A stretch of 64,000 nt of DNA from assembly GCF_900496995.4 (NCBI RefSeq), contig NC_044012.1, positions 22,730,759 to 22,794,758 on the forward strand. The letters are read 5' to 3'. Numbering within the stretch: the first letter of the stretch is position 1; the number at the start of each line of letters is the position of its first letter. This DNA is from Aquila chrysaetos chrysaetos (lineage: Eukaryota; Chordata; Aves; Accipitriformes; Accipitridae). The translations under genes were made by a program, and so were the position numbers. Positions 25,902-40,893 of this stretch are shown piece by piece. Below the pieces are notes generated by a model. It was given only the letters and a program-made list of their open reading frames with translations. It did no database searches and was not told the DNA's origin.

Positions 25902-28900
25902 TCAATAGAAACAATGAAACCAAATGCTAGCTGTCAATAAGTTTTTGGCATTCATAAAATAATGACAATATCAGCAGCTACATTAGTGCAAGCAAAAAAA
26001 AAGAAAAAAGCCAAACCCCTGCAACACATTCAGACTTTGAACTCCAGTCAATCCACATACATCCCCCTCCAAAATTGTCATGGCTTTGACACTTATGGAT
26101 TAGCCACTTATTAAAATTGATAAGTGAGTGGAAATAAAGCACTATGTTAAAACATGGAAGACTTAGGTTTCTCCTGCATACCCTGGGAACCTCTGAAAGC
26201 TGAAGAGAGGAATAAGTGAAAACTTCACCCAAGAGTCTACAGTTATGCAGTATTTCTGCTACTTAAAGCAAGAGGAAGATTTAGAACAAAAAAGTCCAAC
26301 AGGGTTTATGACAAACAGGCATTTTTTTTTCTTTTTTTTTTCCTGCTTGCAGTCAATATTTATGTCTATGTAAGTATTTAAGGAGATTAGCAGATGCAAA
26401 GTAACTGCAGTGCTTGGTCATTCTCCTTCCCCATTGTGAAATAGCCGTATCTTTCTTCTGAAAAGCCTCCCAACTAAGCATAGTCAAAGATAAGGGAGTT
26501 TAACAGGTAGGCAGCCTTGGCATTTCCTCCAGCAGGGCTTCCCTGATAAGAGATGAACATGGCATGAATGTAACTTTTTCTAAAGCAAACAGACATATAT
26601 AAACCACAAAGCATTAAGCATAGCCTTTCCTAGTGCTGCTCTTATGCACTACTCACTGCTCCCGATCTCCTGGGCATATCAGTAGTACCCCTAGATAGGC
26701 AACAAATCCCGAATATGAACTAGGTGTACATGCAATCTCTTCTCAAAGCTGCCCTCTCTCAGTTTAAAAGCACACAAATTCTTGTTCTCCACACAGTGTG
26801 GTACTAGAATCAAAAAAATCCTGACACAATTTGGAAAGTGGTAGGAAGATACTTGAAGAGCTCTGTGTAGGGCCACGCATCCCCAAGCAGAGTTTGCTAG
26901 CTTGGTCTCGGCACTTCACAAACACCACTGTAAAGCTTTTGAACTCAAGGTGGTTCTAGGAGTCGTTCAGCCACAGTACTACACTTAAGAGGCTCAGCTG
27001 GATCCAAACAGGCTAGCTGTGCATAAAGCCAAAGACCCACAGGTTATCCAGAACTCAGATTATATACATAGAGACTGAAATTTCATACTAGACTTTCGTC
27101 CATTTCTGTTGCTAATTGCCCACAGAAATACAGAAGATTACCAGGGCTAGAGTTACTTAAGCATCCAATTATAAATAAAAGTTGTACAAAAGCTTAAGAA
27201 TCTTGTGTTCAATTCTTTAGGAACAGGTGAAAGAGGGAACAACCTTTTTCCTCTTTTTTCTTTTAAAGATAAGCCTAGGAATGTGAAACTACTCGACAAA
27301 GCTCACAAAGCTTTAAGGAACAACTTGTGATAGGATATTTTTACAGTGCTATCAGATGCAAAACATGAAAGATTTACTACCAAAAGCAGAAACTAGAAAG
27401 CTGGGATAAGTTTCTTTAAGTAATTTTCTCATGCTGGAAACTTAAAGCTTTCATTTGCCTACTGCATTAAATTCCACATCCACTGGTTATGACTGCTACA
27501 CCCATCTCCAGCTGTTTTCTCATTTCCTCCTTGCCACTTACAATACTGGTACTGAAAACAAAAAAAAATTATCAAATATACTACTTCAAAAATCTATTAC
27601 AGCTTTAAATAAAAAAAGGCAGTTCATTAATCCACTATTAAGCAACTACTTTGAGAAATATTTTAGCATCTTGGAGAGAGTAAGGAAAAGGAAGAGCAAG
27701 AAACCTAGAACAGAAGAACAAACTTCATAATGGGTTAATAAATACTTGTGCTTTTTCTGTGTACGAAAAGGGGCCTGTCAATGTGAAGAAGCCCCAAGAA
27801 ATATGTAAAAAAGCTACAGAAATAACAGCTGCAATTGCAAACATAGTTGTAGAAGAATGGTTTCCTTAAGTACTGACCCTGCAAAGGGATCAGATGCAGA
27901 CAGCCAGCTTTGGTAGTGTCTGGAGTCCTGTTGGTCATTTCCTAACCGAGGTGTCTGTGCTGGAAGGCTGGCCTCCCTAAATAGGGCAGGGAGAAGAGTA
28001 CTTTCTTCCAGAGAGTGATTCAAAGTTTTTAAGTGGATCTCTATACTAGATTACCATCTAGAGGAACCCACCTTTCTCCCCATTAACCAGACAGGAGACC
28101 ACATTCTTAACTTGCATAATGGTTTCATAATCCCTGTAAGACAGGAAAACACAGCGCTGCTGCTGAGAGAGCTGCTCTCACCTTTTCCCTTCCTTCGCAT
28201 TGATAGAATAATGCACTCACCATAACGAACTTGATCCAGAACTAATTCCAGCTGAAAACTAGTGCAGGGAAAAACAGTTAATTATGTCAGAACATGTTCA
28301 GTTCCTGATCCAATTCCCTACACAAATGCTTGGGCAGACAGAGGTAAGGGAGCAGGTTAAGAGTGCCAGGGCCACCTCAAGCAGCAGTGCCAGCTTAAAG
28401 CTTTAAGCAAACCACAGCACCAAGAACCTCGTATCCCAGAAGCTACGTGTCTACACTGAGCTGTGTCCCTCCACTTTGTGCCATCCTGCCATCCACCAAG
28501 TATACACTACAGTGAAATTGCTTTCTCTCAAGCAGCCTGCAACCCTCTGCGTCACAGCCAGTTTGTGGGTGTTTCCTGTTTAAATTCAATAACATTTAAC
28601 TGTGATCAAACCCCCACACTACTATTTTATTCAAATAGTTAACTGCAAACCAAAGTTACCTTTTACTTACACTTATGTGAAGGTAGCACACTTTGGGCCA
28701 GATGTTGTCAAAAGTAATCTTTACCTTTTACCCTTATGGACTCCCCAGAGCACAGCCAAGCCATCTCCCTGGCTACAGGACATTCATTACTCACAGCTAC
28801 CTTGGTGTAGAATTAGTACCAAAATGCACCCCGTGACATTTCTACAACTACCTCCAGCCTCTTCCCACCCCCCCCCCCCCCTTTTCTTTTTTTCCTCTCC

Positions 28901-31900
28901 TTCTGTAACCTGCAAAAGTAATCTTCCTAGTTGCTGCTCCTGCCCAGGGATCTTAGCAGAGCTCTTTCAAACATTCATCATGTCTCATGAAATAATTCAA
29001 AGTGATGAGAAACTTCAGTCAGCACTGACCCCTACTTTTCAGTCAGCAAGTAGCACACACCTGTGATTTTCTGCAATTACTCAGGATAAAGTTAACCTGT
29101 TACTTTGGATCAAGAACTCAGGGGAAGACATGAGCAAGACATGAAAACAGAGTATAAATACAGGATCCCCCAGCAAGACAGAAGGAAACTCAATTCTGTA
29201 TCTTTCCTCAGCTGTTTGCAGAACAAGCTCCCTCTTAATCCTTGCACCTGACAGTGGCAAAAGGCCCCAGAATCAAGGCTCTACCAGAACTAATATTGCT
29301 AATTCTGCCGTAATAAGCTGTAGCCTACAATGGAGAAGAAAGCGTAATACAATGATGTCAACTGCTTGACACTTGCATTGTCAAGACAAATAATAATAAT
29401 TAAAAAAAAAAATAATCACTGCAGTTACTGATAACAAACCCCACACACATTCAAGTCGCTTGGGCTATAACTAACTTTTAACTTGACATGGTAAGCCTTA
29501 ATGAAGCAAGCGGTCTGGTGGAAGCATTTCAGCTTTATTTCTGGAAGAACAATTTTTTCCTTGTTTTTCCTTTAGATTTGGAAAATTAAAGTTCTATTGA
29601 GAACATAGTAGGGACAATTTTAGTAAATATTCTTGTTCTTAAACCTTGTTCTATTCTTCCTTAATTTCTCCTTCTATTCCTATCTAACATTCTTTTAAAT
29701 TTTAGTTTTAAGTTTTCCCTATTTATTCCAATAACTGCTAGTGCAGTCTCATTAGATGACGCTAGTTCTTTAGTCACACACAGAATTCTCTACTGAAAGT
29801 AGGGAAACGTGAATTAAACATTTCCATATCAACCTTTTTTTTTGGAAGTGTTTCCCTTTTCTTAATATATTAAAAGGTATTCTGTTTTGATAGCCTGATG
29901 GTTCATTTCAGAAGGACAAACATGCAATTTTATCAGGTGTAAAATACAGAAAGATTTACACCTTAAAAGTAGCAGTCACAGAGGAATTCATTTTCAGCTG
30001 ATGCTAGATCATAAAACTAATCAGTCCCTCCTTTTCCAGTTCTTCATAATATAAGTGATGAAGAAGCTCACAAAAGACCACTGGAATACTCGAAGTTAAT
30101 AAACTGAGAACAACGGAAAACTATTTCAGGTTAAAACAGCCTGTAAAATCCACTGCCACAAAAAGTAGTCTAATACTGTAGGTAGATACTGGAAAAGATT
30201 AATAGTTTTATCAACAAGTATTTGTGGTCATTTCCCCCCCCCTCACATATTAATTTAGGCTTTCATTTAGTCTATTAGCCAACTGCTAACAGCAAAAAAG
30301 GTGTTTCTTCAAAATCAGCCTGACCAGAGAAGGATTCTTCGGCCATCTGACGCAGTGTTGCATGGTATCAAAATGGCAATACCAGACACTACCACACCTG
30401 AAAAGAGACCAGTGCAACAAGCTTCCTGGCATTCTGGAGACTTCATAATAAGCTACAAGTATTTGGATTTTGTTTTCCTCTAAGGCTTCATATCTAGATG
30501 AACAAGTATCCAAGAAGAAACTTTTGGGGAACAGCTATTCCTTTTATCTTTGCATGAGTACTCATTAAGTTGTGATACTCTGCCTGGACAAGGGAATTCA
30601 GGCTTCAAATCAGAGAAGGAAGTGCTCATCCCTGGGACGGTAACATGGGTCCTACCCCATGAACAACAGCTGTCCATGCAGTAACTATTAGTCACCTCAC
30701 AAATTACACCCTGATGCATATAAGGAAAACTAAAGTTGGTGCTAGTTAACTTAATGTCAGGCTGTCAAATGTAGAGGTGGAGTTTACTGTTGTTGCAGCA
30801 GGGACAGGAAATTCCAGGAGAGTTTTGGAAACACCTATGGCAGAAAGGTGGTGGACAAGACAAACTCCTGGACCCTAAATTAAGTTATCCTTGCTTTTCA
30901 ATCACAGAAAAGTTCATCTGAATTAGTAAGTGTTGGAACAGATGTAAACAGAATTAAACCCAGGTGAACCCTAGACAGTGGCCCTCATGCTAAAGCTTTA
31001 AGTAGTTTAATCCATTTTATACACACATCTAATTAATTTGGACTCGTGTTCCAAATATTCTCATACACTGAGCCCTGAAAGTGCCATTACAATCAACCTT
31101 CAAAGCAGGTGAAGCAAAAAAACCCAAACCCACAAAGGCACTCAACCTTGGAGGAAAAAACCTTTCCACCGGGAGCAAGGCCTCATTTTCAAACACACTA
31201 ACTCTGTCAGAGAAGCGATCCCTGCCTTTAAACTGCCCACTCATTCCCACCCACATCACCCCGACTATTCCTCATGTTAGCACAAGCATTTCTAAGACTG
31301 CAGCTAACTGGTCAGGAAACTAATCCAGGCCAGAACTCACCCAGCCAAAAAGATACTTATTTCCATCCAGACCAGGTCTCTGATGTGCCCAAACACTCAG
31401 GCCAGCCAAAAGAGAAGCACGGCAAGAGGGTTTCTTCCAGCACAGTGTAAGCTTTAAGTGTTCAGGAAACTACTGCCTCGGCATGGAACGCATACCACAC
31501 TTTAAAACCCCTTAATTTACATTTATGTTCTTGACGCTTCTGCACTTCTGCCTGGACTGATTTGTTCTCTTCATGCTGGCTATTCTTCATGCAGCTCTTG
31601 ATGTCAGAACACACTCTGGAACAGAACAGATGAGTTGTACTAGTGAAACTACATAAAAGAGAAAGGGAAGAGAAGGGGGGGGGGATAAAAAAAAAGAGCA
31701 CCGTTTGAATGTTTAATGCTTGTTTAACAGAAAATGTGTAGTCCCACACCTCTAAGAAGAATAGCACTGAGAATTACTTGAGGACCCCTTCACTTGTCAA
31801 AAAAGCCTTAAACAAAACCAAGAGTATTTTAATCGGCTTTAATACTTTTCACCAGGAAGAATAAACTCATTTTACAAACTCCTCTCTCGACCTCTTCTCA

Positions 31901-33309
31901 AACTCTTTAGCATTTACAGTTCTTACAGCCTAAAACTCTGTATGCCTCATGTCAAATTAAGAGTGCAATGTGACATTTTAGAGCTGGTTATGCCTACTTC
32001 AGATGGCCGCCTTCTCCTGTGCTGTGGAATACCAAGTCACAAGAGCAAAGCAGCTTTTATTGTTAAAGGAGTGTAAATTAGAGCAAGTATAACCCGTTAC
32101 ATACTGTCAATGCAGCAAGTAACACTATCAATAAAGTAACAAAATCAGCTCTAACACAATTCTAACCTTGTTACCCTGAGGAAGAACAGCCTCAGCTCGT
32201 TGAAGAGTTGCAAAGCTAGCTTCGTTACTCTTATCAATTAAGAGCTTAAAATATTCACATTTAGAGAACTAAAATATTTACAAGACAGCACATTATTTCT
32301 CATCTGTAATCCTTTTCAGTCCTCTGTGTGCATACATGCTAAAAACCCTGGGAACAGCAAGCAACTCCACAGGAGTAATTCTCAAGCGAGGCACATATTC
32401 CTGCTGCACTCAGTGATGCAGGCCAAGCAGTGTTGAATTTCACACTAGTTGTACGCCCTTTGAATTCAAGTACTTTTCACCCAAGTTGTTCTGTCATTTA
32501 TTTAGTACAAGGCACTCAAATCTGGATTCTGGCTGCATTTTTTCCTTGGCAAGTATGTTTTTAATTTTTTTATCAGCTTCAAAGAGCACTACTGATAAGA
32601 AGTTTGTAGGAGCTGTGGATGCTCAGTGACAGTGAGCTTTTAAAAAAGCATTTAGAATTGATCTCTTTATTTAACACTTACTCTGTAAAAATCACATATG
32701 CTATATACATTCACTGACCAGAAAAGGGGAGGCTCAGAGGATACGTGGGGTGTGCACCACTGCTAAGGGCACATTAAGACTGCTGATGCTAGCTGCATCC
32801 TTGCCAGGTTCTGTGCTGGTGAAAGCTTGCGCACAGTGGTGGTAAGCATATAAACCAGTTACTGTTGGTAGCTAAGTTTTTATTCCTGACTTGTAACCTG
32901 GAGAAGACTACCATTTTCTAAAACTTAAAAAATTGTAAATTAACACAGAAGAGCCTTAAGACTGAAGGACTTCTCCATTCAGAAGACACTTGATACAAAG
33001 CGAACACCTCCCATGTGAAAATGTATCATCTCAGAAGTTTCATCACTGGACAAAACACACCAGGACTCTTCAATAGAGCACACTTAATTGAATGTCCCAG
33101 AGGGAAGGAAAGCCACTCCTAACCTCCTCTACTAGAAAGACAGCCTACATCTCTTATAGTATCCAGCGTATTTTCTGGCATAAAATACCTTGCATGATTT
33201 ACATTCCAATCAGATCTTTGACATATGAGCAAGATTTCATAAGCTTGAAGGAAAACATGGATAAGCTGGAAATTTAAGTGCTCCACAAGTCCATTTTTGA
33301 GCTTAGTAC

Positions 33310-33725
33310 ACTGACATACATGGGAAAGAGCCCATTAGAGGGCTGCCAAAACAGCGAGGTGGCTAGAGCACAAGACCTACAAGAGCAGGCTGACAGAGTC
33401 AGCTGTGAGGCGGCTACGGGGAGATCTTGCTGCTACCTTCAACTACCTAAGGGGAGAGCAAAGAGAAGATGAAACCACACTCTTGGAGGTACACAGTAAA
33501 AAGACAAGATGCAACAGGCAAGCTGCAGCAAGAATAGTGGTCAAACATTAGAGCAGGTTGCTCAGAGATGTTGAGGAAACTCTGATCTTTCAGCTATTGA
33601 AAGTATTTGCTAAATATAGCCCTAAACAACCTCATCTAACTTCAAAGCTGGCCCTGCATTGAGCCAAGGGTTGAACCAGGGTACCATAAGAAGTCCCTTC
33701 CAACCCAAATTATTTTACCATTCTT
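33310..33725 (+). mobile_element. diverged CR1 3' fragment in CTCF intron 1
   Basis: A plus-strand series of degenerate CR1 landmarks: a GAGATCTTGCTGCTACCTTC-type region, then TTGGAGGT, AGAGCAGGTTGCTCAGAGA and finally CCCTTCCAACCCAAATTAT, which matches the CR1 3' UTR. Many substitutions and small indels show it is old. It is antisense to CTCF. Confidence 0.8.
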
Positions 33726-36049
33726 TGCACTATATAAAATGAAGGATATAATTAAACTTCAAACACAAAACAGTGAAGGTTTTTTCATCTATACAGTTAT
33801 AACTACAATGCTCTTAGGACAGAGAGATTTAGGGGTCTCAGCATTAGCTTCCACACAAGTTCTAGATGACCTGGAACGCTTTTGCAAGATCTCAAACACT
33901 GACCAGTTCTTTTGTTAATGTGCAGAAGTACAGTCATTCTTGGCAATCTACTAGTGACCTGCACTTTCAGAGCAGTGAATATACAAAGCCGCCTAGTATT
34001 TAAAAGAAGAGCATTAGAAGAGCACAGGCTTAGCGTATCATTGTTTAGGAAACACGAAACCACATGTGATATGAAGTCAAAGAAGGGCTGTACAAAGACC
34101 AACATCAGAAAACGCTCCTATATGAACTTCAGATAGAAAAGGTGGAAGCAGTACTACCAAGGGACCTCACTACTTTTTTTCATTTGCAGGAGAAAACCCA
34201 GGCCCACAGGGAGTAAATCTAAACTAATAAAAAAGAAAAATGTGTCTTTGAAGAAATAAGGACTACTGTGTGCTCTTTTCTCCAGAATCTTAACAAGAGG
34301 TTATATCTTGAGTGCAGAAGGTGGTTGAAAAGGCTCCCTGGCTCCCAGCACGCGACAGCCTGTTTGAAGAGGCAGCTCTGGGACAAGAGCAAATGGTGAC
34401 ACATCATACCGACCAACAACTGCACTGGATCAAGTACTTCTAACCAGGGAGAACTGGACTGATAACAGAGCAGGACAAACACTCAATGCTCTTTGAATTT
34501 GGTGGAGGTGGAAAAAACATCCCTAAGGATTTGTTTGCACAAGCCCCTTGAAGCAGATGTCTCCAAAAACATTACAGATGTCATGTCAGGCAAGTCAGAC
34601 ATCTGAATATTTGATAGTCTGCTCCATCATACTGTCATGGAAGCTGCCAAATTCTTCTTCATGTAGGTCAAAACGCTGGTAGAACAGGGAGAGGATGCAG
34701 CTGCTTCAACAGGACAAAACTATTTCCACACACACTACAGGAGCCAAGTATAAACTACGCTGGGCTCATATAATGCTCTAGTAGCTCAGAGTAGGTAGGA
34801 GTCAACAGTAGTCATTCCTGAGCAGGAAGGAGAGGAGTGCATTAATATGGAAGGTAGGCAAGGATCAAGTAATCAATGAGTACCTTTTCAGTATTCAGTA
34901 TTGCCACAGGAAGCGATAAATCTCTCTTCAAAGATCAGAAGTGGCAGTAAGTTATATAGTCAGCAGGAATGCTGGATAACACTAACTTCTTCAATCCTCC
35001 AAAAAGAAAAGAAAAGAAAAAAGGTTTTAATAATCTGATAAGCTTTGACTGAAACTACTAGCCTTCAAAAATTTGATTTTTTTCAACCTGTAACCTGAAA
35101 ACTCCTGAAGTGCCTCTACAGGGCTCTTTTGCAGCACATACTGAGAAAGCAAAACTAAAGTTTATATTGCATCTCCACTGCAAACAGTTTAGCACATAGG
35201 AGAAAGCTACTGTTTTAAAACGTAGTATTGTTACACTTACATCAAGTACATACAACCCAAAACAGGGGCATTTTTAATTCAGTAGCATTTCCTGCTTTCA
35301 TTTTAAATCTCTGGATGTTAGAGGCAGTTTCAAGGCAACAGCTTTGCAAATCTAATACACAAAGACAGAGAAACTACACAAGAAGCTGAAGTAATTGGCC
35401 AAAAATCACTATGGGTTCTACAGCAGTGAAAAGCTCTTCCAGGAGCTAGTCCAGAGCAACGATGTCTCTTTCATCACTGAACAATGGGAGAATTCAACTC
35501 CCCTGACAGTGATTTTAAACATACAGCAAAGTTTACTGCTCTATTTCAAAAGAGTAAAAAATGTTTACAAATATCCAAATGCTGCCATTGCTACTTGTGG
35601 TCTCAGCTACATCTTCAAAAAGCCTCTACTTACCCCAAAATATTTTGGGACATGGTACCACAAAGGCTTAAAACAAAATCAGAGCTGCAGTTCTTCCACA
35701 TCCACTTACATCTAGTTGCCCCCCACCTCTTTTTTTTTTTTTTTTTGGCAGGGGGTGGAACGGATGGACACACACAGGAAGCAAATTCAGCTGACCAACT
35801 CATCGCCTGGTGATGCAATATCCAGCACACGAGTGAAAGGAGATGGGGTCACAACAGCCCAACGCAAGCCAACTTAATTTTCCAAAGAAGCCATGACTTT
35901 TACTTCCCTAAATCCTTTGGCGTTATTCCCAACATAGCAAGAGCTGTAAATTCACTTGTACAGCTTTTACCAATAGGTTGGGGAAAAAAGGAAAAAAAAA
36001 AATCCCCTTCTCCAACATGAACGTTAAAAAAAAAAAAATGCCCTGCAAG

Positions 36050-36130
36050 GACAGATCAGTGTCCATTTAGTCCAGCAGTCTGTCTCCAAAAGATCAAGCA
36101 GGAAACACTGTGTGGGGAGAGCAATCAGTC
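36050..36130 (+). repeat. possible old interspersed repeat (GTCCATTTAGTCCAGCAG type)
   Basis: The phrase GTCCATTTAGTCCAGCAGTC followed by TGTCTCC resembles a dispersed repeat seen in reptile and bird genomes (GTCCATCTAGTCCAGTATCC). I cannot assign the family with confidence. Limits are approximate. Confidence 0.35.
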
Positions 36131-37073
36131 ATATCTGTGGTTTATCACCCTCATCCCAACACCCCAGCATGGGATTAGGAATCTTAGCCTTTGGACCTGC
36201 TGATACCTTTCCACACCTACAGTGTCTCCACAGTCTCTTACCAAAACAGGTTTTCCATCAATTGTGGTGTATTTTCCCCACTTCTTCCTCCTACAAGGTA
36301 CAGGCTCACCACAAAACTCACTGCATCTACCTAAAGAGTTGGCCTTGTGCAAGCGCTAGGAACCACACCACAGAATAGCAATCAGACTGGACACAGACTG
36401 AATTTCTGCAAAGAACACAAGTGGTAGCAGCAGAGCTACCCTATTTGCCGCCTTACAAACAGCCAGGAGAAACCAGAACTGCCAAACTCGAGCACCAGAT
36501 GCTTCTGTTGAAATTACCATCCAGAGGAGCATGTAGATTGTATGCAAGTTAGCTCTGTAGCCGAGATAGTTCTCAAGCTTACATTTCCCCCTTCCCACCT
36601 TTAACATATGTAATACATGAAAAGTACTTTTAGCTTTCAGCTATCTCCACCTCGAGATGCTTAGTCCACCATGAGGCTACTCACTGTAACAATCTGGAGA
36701 GCTCGGAAAGTGTCAAACACTTGCGTCAAATCTCCACACGTGATGCATTATCATAGATCAAAATTATTGTCTTGTTTATTCGTTCTTCCACAGGTTTACT
36801 CTTCCTAGTTTCATTCCTGATTAATTCAGTATTTTATTCAGCACCCACTTTAAAACAAGCATCAGTGCATACAAAATAATTTCACACAATACATATAAAT
36901 GCAATATATAAAATATGATGCAATAAATAATTTTATATAACACATAAAATAAATAATTTTACAAAGCTGTATTTTCTGAAGTGGATTCAATAAAAATCAC
37001 CCTGCTTCACCCTCACTGAGCATCTTCCATGCTATGAACTGGGAAGGAAGAACTCCTTTAGTGATACAGACTT

Positions 37074-37200
37074 GGGACTGGCTGGACAGCAGCATTGCTG
37101 ACAAGGTCCTAGGGCTACTTGGTAGACAGCAAGCTGAAAACGAGCCAGCAGTGTGCCCTGGCAGCAAAGTAGTAACATGTATCCTACCAAGAGCTCACTA
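37074..37200 (+). mobile_element. CR1 fragment in CTCF intron 1
   Basis: Plus-strand remnants of the CR1 ORF2 region, including GCTGGACAGCAGCATTGCTG, AAGGTCCTAGGG and GAGCCAGCAGTGTGCCCTGG. The last is nearly identical to the CR1 stretch encoding MSQQCALA. A short internal fragment. Confidence 0.75.
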
Positions 37201-37734
37201 GTACTATAACCACAGATAAGGATTTTTCAGTCATGAGTTTGGATTAAATATATGGGACACTATTTTGACGCACCTCCAATATATATCAATATCTGCTTAC
37301 TTTCTCCTGTTCAGAACATTCTACTGGCTTGATCATGTTCTAGATTTATAAGGAAAAGTCCTAAACCTATCTCTGTTCAAAAAGAGGGAAGCTGGTGAAA
37401 GAGAAGAGGAGCTGCTCCCCATCTTTTTTCTTTAGCATGATGACCTACCACTTGATCACCAAGTCTGACCTCTTATGAATTACAGTTCTCTAAATGTATA
37501 TGAAACAAAAGTCCAGTACCTTGCAGCTGGCTGAAGCAATTTTCAGAATTTTTTCCACAATCTTGATTCAAAGGTGTTAAGAAATTAAGAAATACATGAC
37601 TGCTATTCTTATCATAATCCAATGGTTAATCACCTTCACTGTGAAAAACTTAGTCTTTTAATTGGAACATACCTGGCTACAAATTCTTGTTGTGTTTATC
37701 AGCAAGATTAAAAAAAGCTCACTACTAGCCAGTA

Positions 37735-38280
37735 TTATCTTGCCAAGGAGATACTGAGGACTCTAATCAAGTCACCTCTCAGTTTTGCCAAGAAGCTGCA
37801 CAGTAAACTCTTAATGCTTTACTGCGCTTCTTAGCTCTCCACCAAATTGGAGATTAATCCCCCTTGCAGACAGTAATTTTTTTGTTTGCTTTTTAGTGCT
37901 GATATCAGAACCATACATAGTATTTTGATAACTACTTCAACCCACCCCACACAGGCAAGAATGTATCTCTATGCATTCCATTAATGCATTTGAGAACTAC
38001 ATTACCTTGTCACAGCATCACCTTGGAAACTCATGTTTAAGCTGTTTATCCACTATGATTCCAAAATGCAGTTCAGGCACTCCTTTCTAGGTTACCATGT
38101 GCCTTGGTTTAAATTCAGCTGAATTGCCTTGTTCCCAGGTGTATAGCTTTACATACAGCAGCCTTAGCACACACATCTGAATGAATCTACTTCACCTGAC
38201 AATCATGATGGTTGCATAAGTGCTATTTGCCTTTCCATGACCCACAGTTTTATCATGCAGAAGTTTTAAATCAACAGACA
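37735..38280 (-). mobile_element. ancient CR1/L3-like LINE fragment in CTCF intron 1
   Basis: Diverged sequence whose minus strand follows the order of an ancient CR1/L3-type ORF2. Clues on the plus strand are CAAGTCACCTCTCAGTTTT, then CATTTGAGAACTACATTACC, GACTCATGTTTAAGCTGTTT-like and ATCCACTATGATTCCAAAAT, as in amniote L3/CR1 copies. Family assignment is by pattern memory, with loose limits. Confidence 0.5.
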
Positions 38281-40873
38281 TTTTGCACCAACAAAATCAG
38301 TAATGCAAACAAATTATGACAAGCAATTACCAGTTTTTGCTGAACATCCATGGAAACTATTCAGTCTCATACACCCCCGGACTATTCTTGAACTATCCTG
38401 AACTAAATGGCATTTACTGATATTCAATACTAATTTTTATATTCCTTAACATCAAGAGAGATACCTTTAACAAAGTCAAACAACAAATTTAACATGCTCT
38501 TTTTTCCTTAAAGCCTTATTTACTAGGATTAATTACATACTTTTCTCTCCTAACTAAATTCTGCACTAAGAGTAAGCGGGAGAGCTGGTAATAATGTAAA
38601 CTATGTATGTATTAACATCATGCAGTGCTAGTCAAATACACAAGGTAGCTCAGGTGTCTCTGCACAGCACATTACTAGCTGCCATGTTCATCCACTCCAT
38701 CTCCTTTTAATACTGATACATCAGCACTTCTCTGACCTCCTGGAATTTCCCCAGTGTTCCACTACATAATATTCCTTCCAATACTATAGCTAGGGATATT
38801 CCAGTGTTAAAAGTGGAAAAAAATACACTGGCCAAGGCAAACACCCCTCTCACCTCCCAATGTACTTTGGTGGTGGGGTGTCTGGGCAGGTTTTTTTTGT
38901 TTTATGTTTTGTCTTGTGTTTGGGATTTTTTTGGTTTTTTGTTGTTTGTTTTTTTTTTAAAAAAAGAAAACACAACAGAGGAATTTCAGCAGCTTTCAGA
39001 ACAGCAACCTAATTCTAAATACCTGAAAGAGGGAGTAAGGATTACTTTGACATCCCAATTAAGGCAAGTAATATTCTTTATATAATTGGACCAAGCTACT
39101 TTCTCCTCTACTTTACAGATAGCTACTTTACCTGCTGATGTTTGAGACACATACAAGCTTCTAATCATGATGCGTATTAATACAAAGGTATATTTCACAT
39201 TCCAAACAATCTGTGATTTGGCTTCTGTTTTGTTAGAATTTGACAATTTCAATGATGTCAACAGAAATTTTTAGATTCTAGGGAAAAAAAGAAGAGAGGT
39301 AAAACAAGATTTTCATATAAGCTGAACTTAGTTCACAGTCTCTTTACATTTGAGTGAAGCTTTACAGTGAAAGCCATGAAGCTTTAGAAACGTCATGAGT
39401 TTGTTGCTATGGCAGAAAAATAAGACGATGCTGATAGCTGACTGACAAAACAGTATGTATTTGGGCATACTACCTGAACTACGGGGCGTAAAGAAAATAC
39501 TCTGTAGTACAGCTTGCTGCACTGCTACCAGTACAGTAGCCCTCCCCTGTGTTAGCTGGTCAGCATATCCTAACTGATCACTGCCCTTCTTGTGCTTTTA
39601 AATATACCTGGCCTCACCTCTTAACATCAACTCCATGCAGCACACTGAAATCCTCAGGTAGCTGACAGCAAAAAGTGGGAGGGCTGGAAGTGAAATGTCT
39701 CTAAAAACAAACCTTTACATAAGAAATGCAACTGTAAACATCTTATGACTCACAACTTCATCTGTAGGGATAGTTAAAGAATAATTCTTCAGGACTCCAT
39801 TCTATAACAGATCTCCCCTAGGTAATGCATGTTAACTGCATTGTTCTGAGAGCTGCCTCTCTACTACTTCTGTACTTTCATCTGTTAAGAACCACACTGG
39901 AAAGATATTAAGACTTGATAGTTTCCAAGTTTTTATAATACTAAATAAGGGAAACTACTTTAGCTTTGATTTATATTAGACACCAAAACCAAGCTGTTCA
40001 GTGTAGTTACCTGAATGTTAACATGACCTGAATCATAAAACTCCCTACCCACCCCATGTTTATTCTACTCTTCAAGGTTATTTTTGTCAATCAGAAAATA
40101 CTGAGATCACTCAGCTGAGCAGCTACTATTTACTTTTCATATTAATTATGTCAAGAATAACCATAACTTCAATTCCTGAAGAATGATGGATTATTGGAGA
40201 GAAGTGGGAGGAGCAGCAGAACAGGGTGTTTTAAGTGAAATTCAAATATCCTTCAGTACAAAAAAAAGCAGCATCTTCCGTTACAGTCAGGACAGGACAA
40301 AGATTCTTTCTAAGTTTCAGAAAAAAAATCTGAAAAAACAAAAGCCATGTTCTAAACCATTTTTATCAGCGGTAAATAAATATAACCTTTGAACAAAACC
40401 CCAAAATTTCCTGGATCTCTGTGCATCAGTAAGACCATGTAGCATTGCAGAGCAGTAGAGCTTGATACTGTATTGAAATTTCAAGGTTTAGTCCAACAAA
40501 GACTGAACTGGGCATCTGAACTAGAGCCAAATGGATGAACAGAGGTTTAAAGTTAAGCAAACAAATCAGTACAGTTCAGTAAGTTAACACAAACAAAACA
40601 ACCACTGAGTCAAAGCTTTGGTTTCTCTCAGCTTCAGTGTGGAAGCTGAAGTCTAGCAGTTCAGTCAGTGTGTGCCTTCAGGTGTGCAGGTAGCAGCGGT
40701 GACTGTTCCTTATTACATGTATTTCTAGAGCACGTACAAGCAAAGGAGGAAGCAGCATTTGTGATCCTAATGCTCTATTACTCCCTCAAGTATTCCCTCT
40801 CTGGTAAAGAAGGGATAAGAGAAGCAAGAGCTGCCAGGATGGGTGAATCAAGGAGGTTTTATGCAAATATAGT

Positions 40874-40893
40874 CTATATATATATATATATAT
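40874..40893. repeat. (TA)n microsatellite
   Basis: About ten TA units in CTCF intron 1. Confidence 0.85.
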
